Assembly (NCBI GenBank): GCA_965554225.1
Contig: CBEVZC010000001.1
Coordinates: 9,419 to 73,418, forward strand
Origin: BMS3ABIN04 sp965554225
GTDB lineage: Bacteria > Bacteroidota > Ignavibacteria > Ignavibacteriales > Melioribacteraceae
DNA length: 64,000 nucleotides
Reading direction: 5' to 3'
This document shows, piece after piece, positions 55,589 to 64,000 of this stretch. The notes below the pieces were generated by a model that ran no database searches, was not told where the DNA came from, and saw only the letters and a list, made by a program, of their open reading frames with translations. A program made the position numbers and the translations under genes. Each line of letters starts with the position of its first letter. Position 1 is the first letter of the stretch.

Positions 55589-56206
55589 ATGTTTAGAATT
55601 GTTGTATTTGTATCGGGTAGAGGTTCGAATTTAAGGTCAATTTATAATTCGATTGCCGACGGAAAAATTAAGGCTGAAATCTTTGCCGTTGTAAGCAATA
55701 AAAAAGACTGCGGCGCAATTGATTTTGCAAAGAGAAAAAATATAAATACTTACTTTGTAAGTAACCTTAATAGGATTGGTTCCGTTTCTTACACTGAACT
55801 TATAAATATTTTTGAATCTGAACAAATTGATTTAATAGTATTAGCTGGTTTTTTAAAAAAGATACCTGAATACTTTATACAACAGTTTGAATTTAAAATA
55901 ATAAATATTCATCCTGCACTTCTTCCTCTTTTTGGCGGGAAAGGGATGTATGGAATAAATGTTCATAAAGCTGTTTTTAGTTCCGGTATGAAAATTAGCG
56001 GGGCAACCGTTCATTTTGTGGATAACATTTTTGATAATGGATTAATTATTGCTCAACAATGTGCTGATATTTCAGACGCAAAAACTCCTGAAGAAATTGC
56101 TGAGAAAGTATTAAAAGTTGAGCATAAGATTCTGCCTGATGTGGTAAAGAAATTTGCAGAAGGCAAAATTAAACTGGAAAATGATAGGGCGTTTTTATTA
56201 GAGTAA
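55589..56206 (+). CDS. purN: Phosphoribosylglycinamide formyltransferase PurN
   Basis: A 205-residue GAR transformylase using 10-formyl-THF in purine synthesis. RIVVFVSGRGSNLRSIYNSI, VLAGFLKKIP, IINIHPALLPLFGGKGMYG (catalytic Asn and His) and ISGATVHFVDNIFDNGLIIAQ are all typical. The formyl donor is made by FolD encoded at 3104. It is followed by purH 17 bases downstream. Confidence 0.95.
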   Translation: MFRIVVFVSGRGSNLRSIYNSIADGKIKAEIFAVVSNKKDCGAIDFAKRKNINTYFVSNLNRIGSVSYTELINIFESEQIDLIVLAGFLKKIPEYFIQQFEFKIINIHPALLPLFGGKGMYGINVHKAVFSSGMKISGATVHFVDNIFDNGLIIAQQCADISDAKTPEEIAEKVLKVEHKILPDVVKKFAEGKIKLENDRAFLLE

Positions 56207-56223
56207 TATTTTAGGATTTAGTA

Positions 56224-57741
56224 TTGAAAAAATTTGCACTACTGAGCGTTTCGGATAAGTCAAATATAGTTAAATTTGCTAAAGAACTTAAAAGTTTAAA
56301 TTACGAGTTGCTGGCAACAGGCAACACTGCTGTATTATTGAAAAAAAATGATATTGAATGCACACAAATTTCTGATTATACCGGTTTCCCGGAAATATTT
56401 TCAGGTAGAGTAAAATCGCTTCATCCCAAAATATTTGGCGGAATTCTTTTAAGAAGAGAAAACAACGATGATTTAAAAGAAGCTTTGAGCAATAATATTA
56501 TGCCTATTGATGTTGTTGCTGTTAATCTTTACCCGTTTCAGGAAGTTGTGAATGATAAAGAAGTAAACTTGCAAGAAAAATTGGAAAATATTGATATCGG
56601 TGGGCCAAGTTTAATAAGAGCGGCTGCGAAAAATTATAAGTCAGTTTCCGTTTTAACCAGCCCTTCCCAATATGACAATTTTTTATCAAAATTAAAAAAT
56701 AATGATTTATCGGAAGCGGTAAGAATAGAATTAGCCTCTGCGGCTTTTGCACATACAGCTAAATACGATGCTATGATTGCCGACTTTTTTGAAAATGAGT
56801 TTGATTTGCCCCGAAAAGAATTACGAGTAAATTCAAAACTGAGCAAATCGCTAAGGTATGGAGAAAACCCACATCAAAAAGCATTCTTGTTCGGAGACTT
56901 TAATAAGTATTTTGAAGTACTACATGGTAAGGAGTTGTCGTATAATAATATCATCGATTTAATCTCTGCTGCTGATCTTGTAAATGAGTTGCCGGAAAAT
57001 TCTTGTGCAATTGTTAAACATACCAATCCTTGCGGAGCAGCAACATCTGAAGACACCTACTCATCTTATGTAGAAGCTTTATCCTGCGATCCGGTCTCGG
57101 CATTCGGCGGTATTGCTTCATTTAATACAACAATAGATGAGAAAACTGCTAAGAAATTAAACGAAATATTTTTAGAAATTATTTGTGCACCAGATTTTTC
57201 TGAAGATGCTTTAAATGTTCTTAAGAAGAAAAAAAATAGAAGATTAGTAAAGATTCTTAAACATGCAAACAAAGAAGAATTTGTTGTTAAAAGTATTACC
57301 GGTGGATTTCTTGTTCAAGATAAAGATAATTCTTTCCTTTCCGATGATAATCTTAAAATAGTTACAGAAAATACATATACCGAAGAAGAGTTGAAAGATT
57401 TGAAATTTGCATGGATAATCTGTAAATATACAAAATCGAATGCCATAGTTTTTGTAAAGAATCAAAAAGCAATTGGGGTTGGTGCCGGACAAATGTCAAG
57501 AGTTGAAGCTGCAAGACTTGCTGCACAGAGGGCTAAAGAGTATGGTCATAATCTTAAAGGAGCCGTGGCTGCATCGGATGCATTTTTCCCTTTTGCAGAC
57601 GGAGTTGAAATAATTGCTTCGGAAGGAATTACTAGTATAATTCAACCCGGCGGTTCCATTAGAGATGGAGAGGTAATTGAAGAGGCGAATAAACACAATA
57701 TTTCTATGGTGTTTACTGGAATTAGAAATTTTAAGCATTAA
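56224..57741 (+). CDS. purH: Bifunctional AICAR formyltransferase / IMP cyclohydrolase PurH
   Basis: A 505-residue PurH, last two steps of IMP synthesis, starting at TTG 56224. The N-terminal cyclohydrolase has ALLSVSDKSNIVKFAKEL, SGRVKSLHPKIFGGILLRR and NIDIGGPSLIRAAAKN; the formyltransferase has LRYGENPHQKAFL, CAIVKHTNPCGAA, SAFGGIASFN and FFPFADGVEIIASEGITSIIQPGGSIRD. Full length. mreB follows after nine bases. Confidence 0.96.
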   Translation: MKKFALLSVSDKSNIVKFAKELKSLNYELLATGNTAVLLKKNDIECTQISDYTGFPEIFSGRVKSLHPKIFGGILLRRENNDDLKEALSNNIMPIDVVAVNLYPFQEVVNDKEVNLQEKLENIDIGGPSLIRAAAKNYKSVSVLTSPSQYDNFLSKLKNNDLSEAVRIELASAAFAHTAKYDAMIADFFENEFDLPRKELRVNSKLSKSLRYGENPHQKAFLFGDFNKYFEVLHGKELSYNNIIDLISAADLVNELPENSCAIVKHTNPCGAATSEDTYSSYVEALSCDPVSAFGGIASFNTTIDEKTAKKLNEIFLEIICAPDFSEDALNVLKKKKNRRLVKILKHANKEEFVVKSITGGFLVQDKDNSFLSDDNLKIVTENTYTEEELKDLKFAWIICKYTKSNAIVFVKNQKAIGVGAGQMSRVEAARLAAQRAKEYGHNLKGAVAASDAFFPFADGVEIIASEGITSIIQPGGSIRDGEVIEEANKHNISMVFTGIRNFKH

Positions 57742-57749
57742 GGAGTAAT

Positions 57750-58775
57750 ATGGGATTTTTAGATTTTTTTTCAAACGATATAGCTATTGATTTAGGTACG
57801 GCTAATACCCTTATTCATGTTAAGGGTAAAGGAATTGTGCTTAATGAGCCCTCCATTGTTGCATTTGACAGAAATACTAAGAAAATAATTGCCTTAGGAA
57901 ATAAAGCAAAAGAAATGCAGGGAAGAGAGCATAGAGCAATCAGAGTTTCGAGACCGATGCGTGATGGCGTTATTGCAGATTTTGAAATTGCAGAGGGAAT
58001 GTTAAGAGCATTTATTAAAAAAGTTAATACAGGGATGTTTTCGAGCAGAAGAGTTATTGTTGCAGTACCTAGCGGTGTTACAGAAGTTGAGAAAAGAGCC
58101 GTTAGGGATAGTGCCGAACATGCCGGAGCCAGAGAAGTTCACTTAATTGCTGAACCGATGGCTGCTGCAATTGGTGTTGGGATTGAAGTAGAAGCTCCCG
58201 TTGGCAACATGATTTTAGATATCGGTGGTGGGACTACGGAAATTGCTGTTATTGCACTTTCCGGAATTGTAAACGAGGAATCTCTAAGAATTGCCGGCGA
58301 CGAAATGAACAATGCCATTATTCAATTCTTTAAAAAGAACTATAATCTTCTGATAGGAGAGAGAACGGGTGAAGCAATTAAGTGTGAAATAGGTTCTGCC
58401 GTTCCTTTGAAAGAAGAGATTACTATTCAAGTTAAAGGACGCGACCTTGTTGGAGGAATCCCTAAAACCGCAGAAGTTAGTTCCGTCGAAATTCGTGAAG
58501 CTCTTAATGAAAATATTACGATGATTGTTGAGGGAGTAAAGCAAACATTGGAAAGGACACCACCTGAACTTTCTGCTGATATTTTAGATAGGGGTGTTAT
58601 TATTACCGGCGGCGGTGCTTTACTTAAAGGTTTGGATCAACGTATCCGTATGGAAACAAATTTACCGGTTCATATTGCTGAAGATCCGCTTACTGCGGTT
58701 GTTCGCGGTGCAGGTAAAGCTATGGAAAATATGAATAAGTATTCAAAAGTTTTTATTCGTAAAAGAAGTTTCTAA
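57750..58775 (+). CDS. mreB: Rod shape-determining protein MreB
   Basis: A 341-residue actin-like protein with an AAGGAG Shine-Dalgarno overlapping the purH stop. Actin-fold signatures: DLGTANTLIHVKGKGIVLNEPS, VAVPSGVTEVEKRAVRDSAEHAGAREVHLIAEPMAAAIG, MILDIGGGTTEIAVIAL and GVIITGGGALLKGLDQRI. Polymerises on the inner membrane and directs the elongasome encoded by the following genes. Confidence 0.96.
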   Translation: MGFLDFFSNDIAIDLGTANTLIHVKGKGIVLNEPSIVAFDRNTKKIIALGNKAKEMQGREHRAIRVSRPMRDGVIADFEIAEGMLRAFIKKVNTGMFSSRRVIVAVPSGVTEVEKRAVRDSAEHAGAREVHLIAEPMAAAIGVGIEVEAPVGNMILDIGGGTTEIAVIALSGIVNEESLRIAGDEMNNAIIQFFKKNYNLLIGERTGEAIKCEIGSAVPLKEEITIQVKGRDLVGGIPKTAEVSSVEIREALNENITMIVEGVKQTLERTPPELSADILDRGVIITGGGALLKGLDQRIRMETNLPVHIAEDPLTAVVRGAGKAMENMNKYSKVFIRKRSF

Positions 58776-59617
58776 TGTTTAATGGATTGAAAAAGTTTTT
58801 CAATAATTTCAAAGAATATATTGTATTAATCTTTCTTCTTTTAGTTAGTCTTTCGTTGTTACCTCTTAATAAAAGTGCGGAATTAAAAAAAATACGTACA
58901 CTTGCTTTCGGCAATTTAGTCTTTTTGAATTCTCTTGTATTGAATGCTCAAAATATGTTTAAGGATAAAGGTGAAATCGTAAATCTTGAAAATTTGAATT
59001 CAGAGTTAATGTTAAAAGTTAATCAATTAAGAGAATATGGATTAGAGAACAGTGAACTCAAGCGAATTTTACGGTTAAAGGATACAACTAAATATCCAAT
59101 AAGACCTGTTACGATTATAAGTAAGTTAATATCAAGTTTGCCGGGATATTATTTAATTAATGCAGGGCTTAATGATAGTCTAAAAAATGGAATGCCCGTA
59201 ATTAACGATAAAGGATTAGTGGGGTTAATAGTAAAAGCATCGGACCATTTCTCTCTTATCATGTCTTTAAAAAGTAGCGGATCACATATTGCTGTGATGG
59301 ATCAAAGAAGTAAAGTAAATGGTATTTTAGATTGGGACGGTAAAGGTTTTGTAATAAAGAATATATCTACCACCAACGATATTAGTATTGGTGATAGAAT
59401 AGTTACTTCGGCTTTCAGTACAATTGTTCCTCCTTCGATTCCTGTAGGAATAGTTATTGGAAAAAGTACTTCTGTTGCCGGTTTGCTAACAAATATTGAA
59501 GTTAAGACGTTTGTCGATTTTCAATCGGTAAAAAACGTTGTTGTTCTAAAAATTATTAACAGTAAAGAAGTAAACAATATAGAGTTGAATTTATTAAAGG
59601 AAATTACATCAAAGTAA
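58775..59617 (+). CDS. mreC: Rod shape-determining protein MreC
   Basis: A 280-residue periplasmic elongasome protein. One membrane helix (YIVLIFLLLVSLSLLPL) precedes a coiled coil (about residues 65-95) and the beta-barrel domain: ARPVTIISKLISS-like region, KNGMPVINDKGLVGLIVKAS, SHIAVMDQRSKVNGILDWDG and GDRIVTSAFSTIVPPSIPVGIVI. Position between mreB and mreD supports the call. TAATG overlap at the start. Confidence 0.93.
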   Translation: MFNGLKKFFNNFKEYIVLIFLLLVSLSLLPLNKSAELKKIRTLAFGNLVFLNSLVLNAQNMFKDKGEIVNLENLNSELMLKVNQLREYGLENSELKRILRLKDTTKYPIRPVTIISKLISSLPGYYLINAGLNDSLKNGMPVINDKGLVGLIVKASDHFSLIMSLKSSGSHIAVMDQRSKVNGILDWDGKGFVIKNISTTNDISIGDRIVTSAFSTIVPPSIPVGIVIGKSTSVAGLLTNIEVKTFVDFQSVKNVVVLKIINSKEVNNIELNLLKEITSK

Positions 59618-59628
59618 AAAATTTTATA

Positions 59629-60099
59629 TTGCCAGTTGTTGTAGGAATTATTGCTATAACTATACAGATTGTTTTAATGCCTCTAATATCTTTTCAATTT
59701 GTTGTTCCAGATATTGTATTAATAGTACTCGTAATTTATACTTTAAAAAATGGGCAAATATTCGGAACAATAACAGGCTTCATTTTTGGACTATTATTTG
59801 ATATATTTTCAGGAGGAATAATAGGTGCCGCAATGTTTAGTAAAACATTAGCAGGATTCACCGCAGGATATTTTTACAGTGAAAATAAAACAGAGACTAA
59901 TTTAAACACAACCATATTTGTATTAATTATTTTTGTTTGTGCAGCAATTGATGCTCTTTTTTACCAAATTCTTATTTCTAAATCAACAGATTTTACCTTT
60001 GTTACTTTATTTGTAAAGCATAGTTTTCTTCCGGCATTTTACACTGCATTATTAAGTTTAATTTGGCTGATATTTAAACCTAAAACTAAGAGTGAGTAA
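59629..60099 (+). CDS. mreD: Rod shape-determining protein MreD
   Basis: A 156-residue integral membrane protein with about five hydrophobic helices (IIAITIQIVLMPLISFQFVVPDIVLIVLVIYTL region first), GTITGFIFGLLFDIFSGGIIGAAMFSKTLAGFTAGYF typical for MreD. TTG 59629 is the first conventional start, but it has no Shine-Dalgarno. AAAGGAAA at 59596-59603 would suit an in-frame ATC at 59608, adding MKVKNFI before LPVVVG and overlapping the mreC stop. The ATC start is inference. Confidence 0.85.
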   Translation: MPVVVGIIAITIQIVLMPLISFQFVVPDIVLIVLVIYTLKNGQIFGTITGFIFGLLFDIFSGGIIGAAMFSKTLAGFTAGYFYSENKTETNLNTTIFVLIIFVCAAIDALFYQILISKSTDFTFVTLFVKHSFLPAFYTALLSLIWLIFKPKTKSE

Positions 60100-61889
60100 T
60101 GGATAATAGTTTCGGGTCAGCGGACAGAAGAAGAATCTTATTTTTTATTATTGTTGTATTTTTTGCAGTATCTATTTTCCAATTATTTCGAATGCAAATA
60201 CTTGAACAAGTTGTATATAAAGAAAAATCAACAGAGAACAGTATAAAAAAAATAATGTTGAAAGCTCCGCGAGGAATTTTTTTCGATAGAAAATTTAATG
60301 TATTGGTCAGTAATAAACCTTCATATTCATTTCAAATAACTCCTGCTAATTATAATAGAGAATTAAATCCGCTAATTGAAAATGTTTTAGGTGTTGATAG
60401 CAACTACATTTCTCAAATATTGTTTAAGAGTGCCGATTACTCAAGATACATACCAAGACTAATCAAAAGGAATGTTGACTTTTCTTTTGTAGCTTGGTTG
60501 GTAGAAAATAGCAGCAAGCTTTCCGGTACTTCTTATGCAATTGAAATGCAAAGGGATTATTCATTTGGAATTAATGGCGCTCATGTATTTGGTTATACAA
60601 GGGAAATAAATTATTCACAGCTAAAAAAGTACGAAGGTTTTTATAGTTTAGGTGATTATATTGGAATAAAGGGCATTGAAAAAACATACGAGAATTATTT
60701 AAGAGGAGAAAAAGGTTATAAACTTGTAATTGTTAACTCTTCTCAAAGAATTATTGGAAAGTATGAAAACGGGAAAAAAGATAAAGCTCCGGTTAAAGGG
60801 TATGATTTGATATTAACATTAAATTCTGATGCTCAAAAAGTTGCGGAGAAGGAATTTGAACATCAAACCGGTTCATTGGTTGCTATTGAGCCAAATACTG
60901 GAGAGGTTTTAGCTTTTGTCAGTTCTCCTCAATATGATTTAGCCGAATTTGCTTCTATTATGGATGAAAGTATGATTAGAAAAATAATACGGGATAAAAA
61001 TAAACCATTATTTAATAGGGGAACATCATCAATATATCCTCCCGGGTCAACAATTAAAATGTTAGCTGCACTTATTGGTTTACAAGAGGGACTAATAACG
61101 GAATATTCAACAATAGACTGTAAAGGCGGTCTACAATATGGAAATAGATTTTTTAGATGCCATGGTGTTCATGGCAGAACAAACGTTATTAAAGCTATAG
61201 AACAGTCTTGTAACACATATTTTTATAAATTGATATTAGATATAGGTTTAGATAGATGGGCAAACTATGTGAAGGAATTTGGCTTTGGAAAAAAAACAGG
61301 TATTGATTTAAGCGAAGAATCAAATGGTATTGTACCAGACAGCAAATACTATGACAAAGTATATGGAAAAGGTAAATGGACCAGGGGAAATCTGATAAGT
61401 TTAGGAATTGGACAGGGTGAATTAAGTGTAACAACAGTACAGCTTGCACAGTATGCAGCATTGTTGGCAAATTTTGGCAAAACTAAATCTCCACATTTAG
61501 TGAAGGGATACTTAGCTCAAGATAATCAAGAATTTATTCCTCTTAAATTCAAAGATGTTAGTGTGGATATTAAACGTAAATACTTTGATATAGTACGAGA
61601 AGGAATGTTCAAGGTCGTTAATGGAAAGGGGACAGCGACAAGTATTAAACTAAAAGAATATAAAATTGCCGGTAAAACAGGTACATCGCAAAACCCGCAT
61701 GGTAAAGACCATGCTCTGTTCATAGCATTTGCCCCATATGATAATCCTAAAATTGCAATTGCCGTAATGGTAGAAAATGTAGGTTTTGGTAGTAGCTTTG
61801 CTGCACCAATTGCTCGAGATGTTATTAAAGCATACTTGAATTCTGAGAAAAAAATAAGTAATCAAAAATTATTAAGTGAATTAAATTAG
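60099..61889 (+). CDS. mrdA: Penicillin-binding protein 2 (elongation transpeptidase)
   Basis: A 596-residue class B PBP. A membrane helix ([16 protein letters not shown]) is followed by the dimerisation domain with [22 protein letters not shown] and the transpeptidase: [10 protein letters not shown] (catalytic Ser), SCN in [10 protein letters not shown], and [16 protein letters not shown]. It cross-links peptidoglycan during lateral growth with RodA. Start overlaps the mreD stop; rodA follows after 8 bases. Confidence 0.95.
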   Translation: MDNSFGSADRRRILFFIIVVFFAVSIFQLFRMQILEQVVYKEKSTENSIKKIMLKAPRGIFFDRKFNVLVSNKPSYSFQITPANYNRELNPLIENVLGVDSNYISQILFKSADYSRYIPRLIKRNVDFSFVAWLVENSSKLSGTSYAIEMQRDYSFGINGAHVFGYTREINYSQLKKYEGFYSLGDYIGIKGIEKTYENYLRGEKGYKLVIVNSSQRIIGKYENGKKDKAPVKGYDLILTLNSDAQKVAEKEFEHQTGSLVAIEPNTGEVLAFVSSPQYDLAEFASIMDESMIRKIIRDKNKPLFNRGTSSIYPPGSTIKMLAALIGLQEGLITEYSTIDCKGGLQYGNRFFRCHGVHGRTNVIKAIEQSCNTYFYKLILDIGLDRWANYVKEFGFGKKTGIDLSEESNGIVPDSKYYDKVYGKGKWTRGNLISLGIGQGELSVTTVQLAQYAALLANFGKTKSPHLVKGYLAQDNQEFIPLKFKDVSVDIKRKYFDIVREGMFKVVNGKGTATSIKLKEYKIAGKTGTSQNPHGKDHALFIAFAPYDNPKIAIAVMVENVGFGSSFAAPIARDVIKAYLNSEKKISNQKLLSELN

Positions 61890-61897
61890 AGTCATTA

Positions 61898-63121
61898 ATG
61901 TTTAGCAAATTAGAGGATAAATTTGATTTTTCACTCTTTATTCCAATTTTAGTTTTAACTGGAATAGGACTTCTTGCAATTTATAGCTCTACATATAATC
62001 ACCCTACGGCAAGTGGAAATTTTATAAAGCAAGTTTATTTTTCGTTTATTTCACTTGGAGCGTTTTTCTTCTTTTATTTTTTACCTCATAAAAGCCTTAA
62101 GCTTATTGCCGGTGGGCTATACGCATTTTCTATCATTTTACTATTAGCTGTTGTTGCGTTAGGGAAAACTGTTTATGGCGCTAAAAGCTGGATAAGTTTT
62201 GGTTCCGTTGGCTTTCAACCTTCTGAGTTTGCAAAAATAGGTTTAATCTTCTTTTTAGCTTATTGGTTAAGTTATAAAAATAGAGATATTAATAATTTAA
62301 AAGATATTGGAATAGCTTTAGCTATTGGATTGATTCCTGTTGCCCTTATTATGTTAGAACCTGACTTGGGTACAGCAATTGTATTTATAATAATAACTTT
62401 CACAATGATATTCTGGAGTGGGCTCAATTTATTCGCTTTTTTTGTTGTTGCTTCTCCTGTTGTGATCGTATTTGCTTCAATGTTCGGTCTGGGGGCTGTT
62501 ATTATTAGTTTGGGATTAGTACTACTTGCACTTTACTTTTTTAAGAGAGATATTTTTACAAGCCTTATAATTTTTGTATTTAACTTAGCAAGTGCATTTT
62601 TCTTTGATTATGTTATTCGATACTTAAAACCGCATCAACAGAAAAGAATTGAATCGTTTATAAATCCTGCGGCAGATCCGCTTGGCTCCGGTTATAATGC
62701 TCTCCAAGCAAAAGTAGCTATTGGTTCCGGCGGTTTGTTTGGCAAAGGATTTCTACATGGCAGTCAAACTCAGTTGAGGTTCATACCTGAGCAATGGACC
62801 GATTTTATTTATTGTGTAATTGGAGAAGAGTTCGGTTTTTGGGGAAGTGTAATAACCATAACTTTGTTTTTTATTGTGTTTTTAAGATTTCTAAATATTA
62901 TATCTTCGGTTAAAGATAAATTTAGTAGTTTGGTTTTGGTTGGAATTTTAACTTTGCTGTTTACACATTTTAGTATAAACATTGGAATGAACATTGGCAT
63001 TACGCCTGTTATTGGTCTGCCTCTTCCGTTTCTTAGTTATGGAGGTAGCTCACTTCTTGTAAATATGTCGTTGATCGGAATAGCAATGAATATTTATAAA
63101 AACAGAAGATTATACACATAA
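61898..63121 (+). CDS. rodA: SEDS peptidoglycan polymerase RodA
   Basis: A 407-residue SEDS-family glycosyltransferase with about ten hydrophobic helices. Conserved stretches: [43 protein letters not shown] (catalytic Asp), [47 protein letters not shown] and [18 protein letters not shown]. Partner of the PBP2 encoded immediately upstream. Confidence 0.96.
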   Translation: MFSKLEDKFDFSLFIPILVLTGIGLLAIYSSTYNHPTASGNFIKQVYFSFISLGAFFFFYFLPHKSLKLIAGGLYAFSIILLLAVVALGKTVYGAKSWISFGSVGFQPSEFAKIGLIFFLAYWLSYKNRDINNLKDIGIALAIGLIPVALIMLEPDLGTAIVFIIITFTMIFWSGLNLFAFFVVASPVVIVFASMFGLGAVIISLGLVLLALYFFKRDIFTSLIIFVFNLASAFFFDYVIRYLKPHQQKRIESFINPAADPLGSGYNALQAKVAIGSGGLFGKGFLHGSQTQLRFIPEQWTDFIYCVIGEEFGFWGSVITITLFFIVFLRFLNIISSVKDKFSSLVLVGILTLLFTHFSINIGMNIGITPVIGLPLPFLSYGGSSLLVNMSLIGIAMNIYKNRRLYT

Positions 63122-63142
63122 CATTTCTAAATTACTGTAATT

Positions 63143-63964
63143 ATGAAAAGAATATCAGCATACAAAAAACTTAAAGAAGCTGTTGAAAAAGATTATCATA
63201 TTTGTGTCGGATTAGACACAGATAAGTCAAAAATACCCATACATTTATTATCTATGGAAAATCCTGTACTAGAGTTCAATAAAATTGTCATTCAAAATAC
63301 ATTTGAATATGCCGCAGCATATAAAATAAACTTTGCTTTTTATGAAAGCGAAGGGATTAAAGGGATTGAAACAATGATTGAGACATTAAAGTTAATCCCC
63401 GATTCGATTCTTGTTATTGCCGATGCCAAACGCGGCGATATTGGCAATACATCAAAAAAATATGCTCAATCTATTTATGACCGGTTTAAATTTGATTCCG
63501 TTACACTTCATCCATATATGGGTTATGATTCCATCTCACCTTTCTTAGAGTATAAAGACAAACTTAATTTTATTTTAGGATTAACTTCTAACCCAAGTTC
63601 AGATAATTTTGAAAAACTGAATCTTTCTAATGGAAGATTTTTGTATCAAGAAGTAATTGAAAAAGTCAATGAATGGAATAAGTCAAATAATTGTGGAATT
63701 GTTTTCGGTGCTACAAATTCGGATGAACTTAAATTGAACATGAATAACTTAAAAAAGTTACCTTTACTTTTGCCGGGAGTTGGTGCACAAGGGGGAAATC
63801 TTGAAAGTATTATAAGTTTGTTCCGTAATGTTGATTATCATGAATACTTAATAAATATCAGCCGCGGACTTCTGTATATTGATAGCTCACCAAACTTTGG
63901 AGCACAAATAAAATCAAAATTAATTGAATATAATAGCCTTATAAAAAGTCTAAGATTCAATTAG
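63143..63964 (+). CDS. pyrF: Orotidine-5'-phosphate decarboxylase PyrF (type 2)
   Basis: A 273-residue OMP decarboxylase of the larger type 2 subgroup: ICVGLDTDKSKIP, YKINFAFYESEGIKGIETM, VIADAKRGDIGNTS (catalytic Lys-Asp set), SVTLHPYMGYDSISPFL and LLPGVGAQGGNLESI. Forms UMP, the precursor of the UTP used by PyrG upstream. It follows rodA by 21 bases and is probably the last gene of the run within the window. Confidence 0.94.
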   Translation: MKRISAYKKLKEAVEKDYHICVGLDTDKSKIPIHLLSMENPVLEFNKIVIQNTFEYAAAYKINFAFYESEGIKGIETMIETLKLIPDSILVIADAKRGDIGNTSKKYAQSIYDRFKFDSVTLHPYMGYDSISPFLEYKDKLNFILGLTSNPSSDNFEKLNLSNGRFLYQEVIEKVNEWNKSNNCGIVFGATNSDELKLNMNNLKKLPLLLPGVGAQGGNLESIISLFRNVDYHEYLINISRGLLYIDSSPNFGAQIKSKLIEYNSLIKSLRFN

Positions 63965-64000
63965 TAAGTGCGACAAAATAGATTTAATTCTCTGGGGTTA

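Overview
The window is a compact, AT-rich bacterial chromosome segment (roughly one third G+C by eye) with short intergenic gaps, many 1-11 nt gene overlaps and frequent TTG/GTG starts. It most likely comes from the Ignavibacteria / Chlorobi side of the Bacteroidota supergroup. The evidence is a C-terminal type IX secretion (T9SS) signal with the YQNYPNPFNPST motif typical of that group, two PorV/PorQ-like outer-membrane proteins, a BshC bacillithiol enzyme, the HpnCDE squalene route, and two TATATTTG sequences that fit the Bacteroidota -7 promoter consensus TAnnTTTG. The genus assignment is inference; no rRNA lies in the window.

Layout. 1-600: the 5' part of an IS256/mutator-type transposase running off the left edge. 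687-6951: housekeeping genes on the + strand (small membrane protein, ymdB-like phosphoesterase, orphan DNA methyltransferase, folD, deoC, lone HicB-like protein, trmH-like methyltransferase, aroA). 6952-7337: a convergent spacer made largely of palindromes, then bshC on the - strand. 9102-17685: a tightly coupled nine-gene run with two radical SAM proteins, two GT2 glycosyltransferases, a polysaccharide deacetylase, a flippase-like membrane protein and an M50 protease, containing two copies of a paralogous outer-membrane-type protein. It looks like an uncharacterised envelope glycoconjugate pathway. 18062-24090: an accessory-looking surface module of three exported proteins (beta-rich protein with a lysozyme-like C-terminus; propeller, FIMAH-like and 73-residue-repeat protein; small T9SS cargo), with palindromic repeats upstream, between and inside the genes. 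24469-28804: lipoprotein, Asp-box propeller with T9SS-like tail, and two PorV-like proteins.

28912-32033: FemAB/GNAT-like protein and two glycosyltransferases, followed by the SRP RNA (ffs), an NhaC-type antiporter, uvrC and glgC (both - strand), an M1 aminopeptidase, an LpxH-like phosphatase and PBP1A. A tRNA-Leu(CAG) sits directly before hpnC-hpnD-hpnE, followed by citrate synthase with a clear terminator. 47309-52117 encodes a 1602-residue protein that joins an acyl-CoA-synthetase-like adenylation module, a helical middle, a possible degenerate kinase-like module and a C-terminal GNAT acetyltransferase. This is the most unusual gene of the window. The right end is a nucleotide and cell-shape run: pyrG, a TPR protein, purN, purH, mreB, mreC, mreD, mrdA (PBP2), rodA and pyrF.

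Together the window is mostly core metabolism, envelope synthesis and cell elongation. The least explained parts are the radical SAM/glycosyltransferase cluster, the lysozyme-like/repeat/T9SS module and the giant adenylation-GNAT protein. No CRISPR array or restriction endonuclease was seen, and apart from the partial transposase and small palindromic repeats no mobile element.
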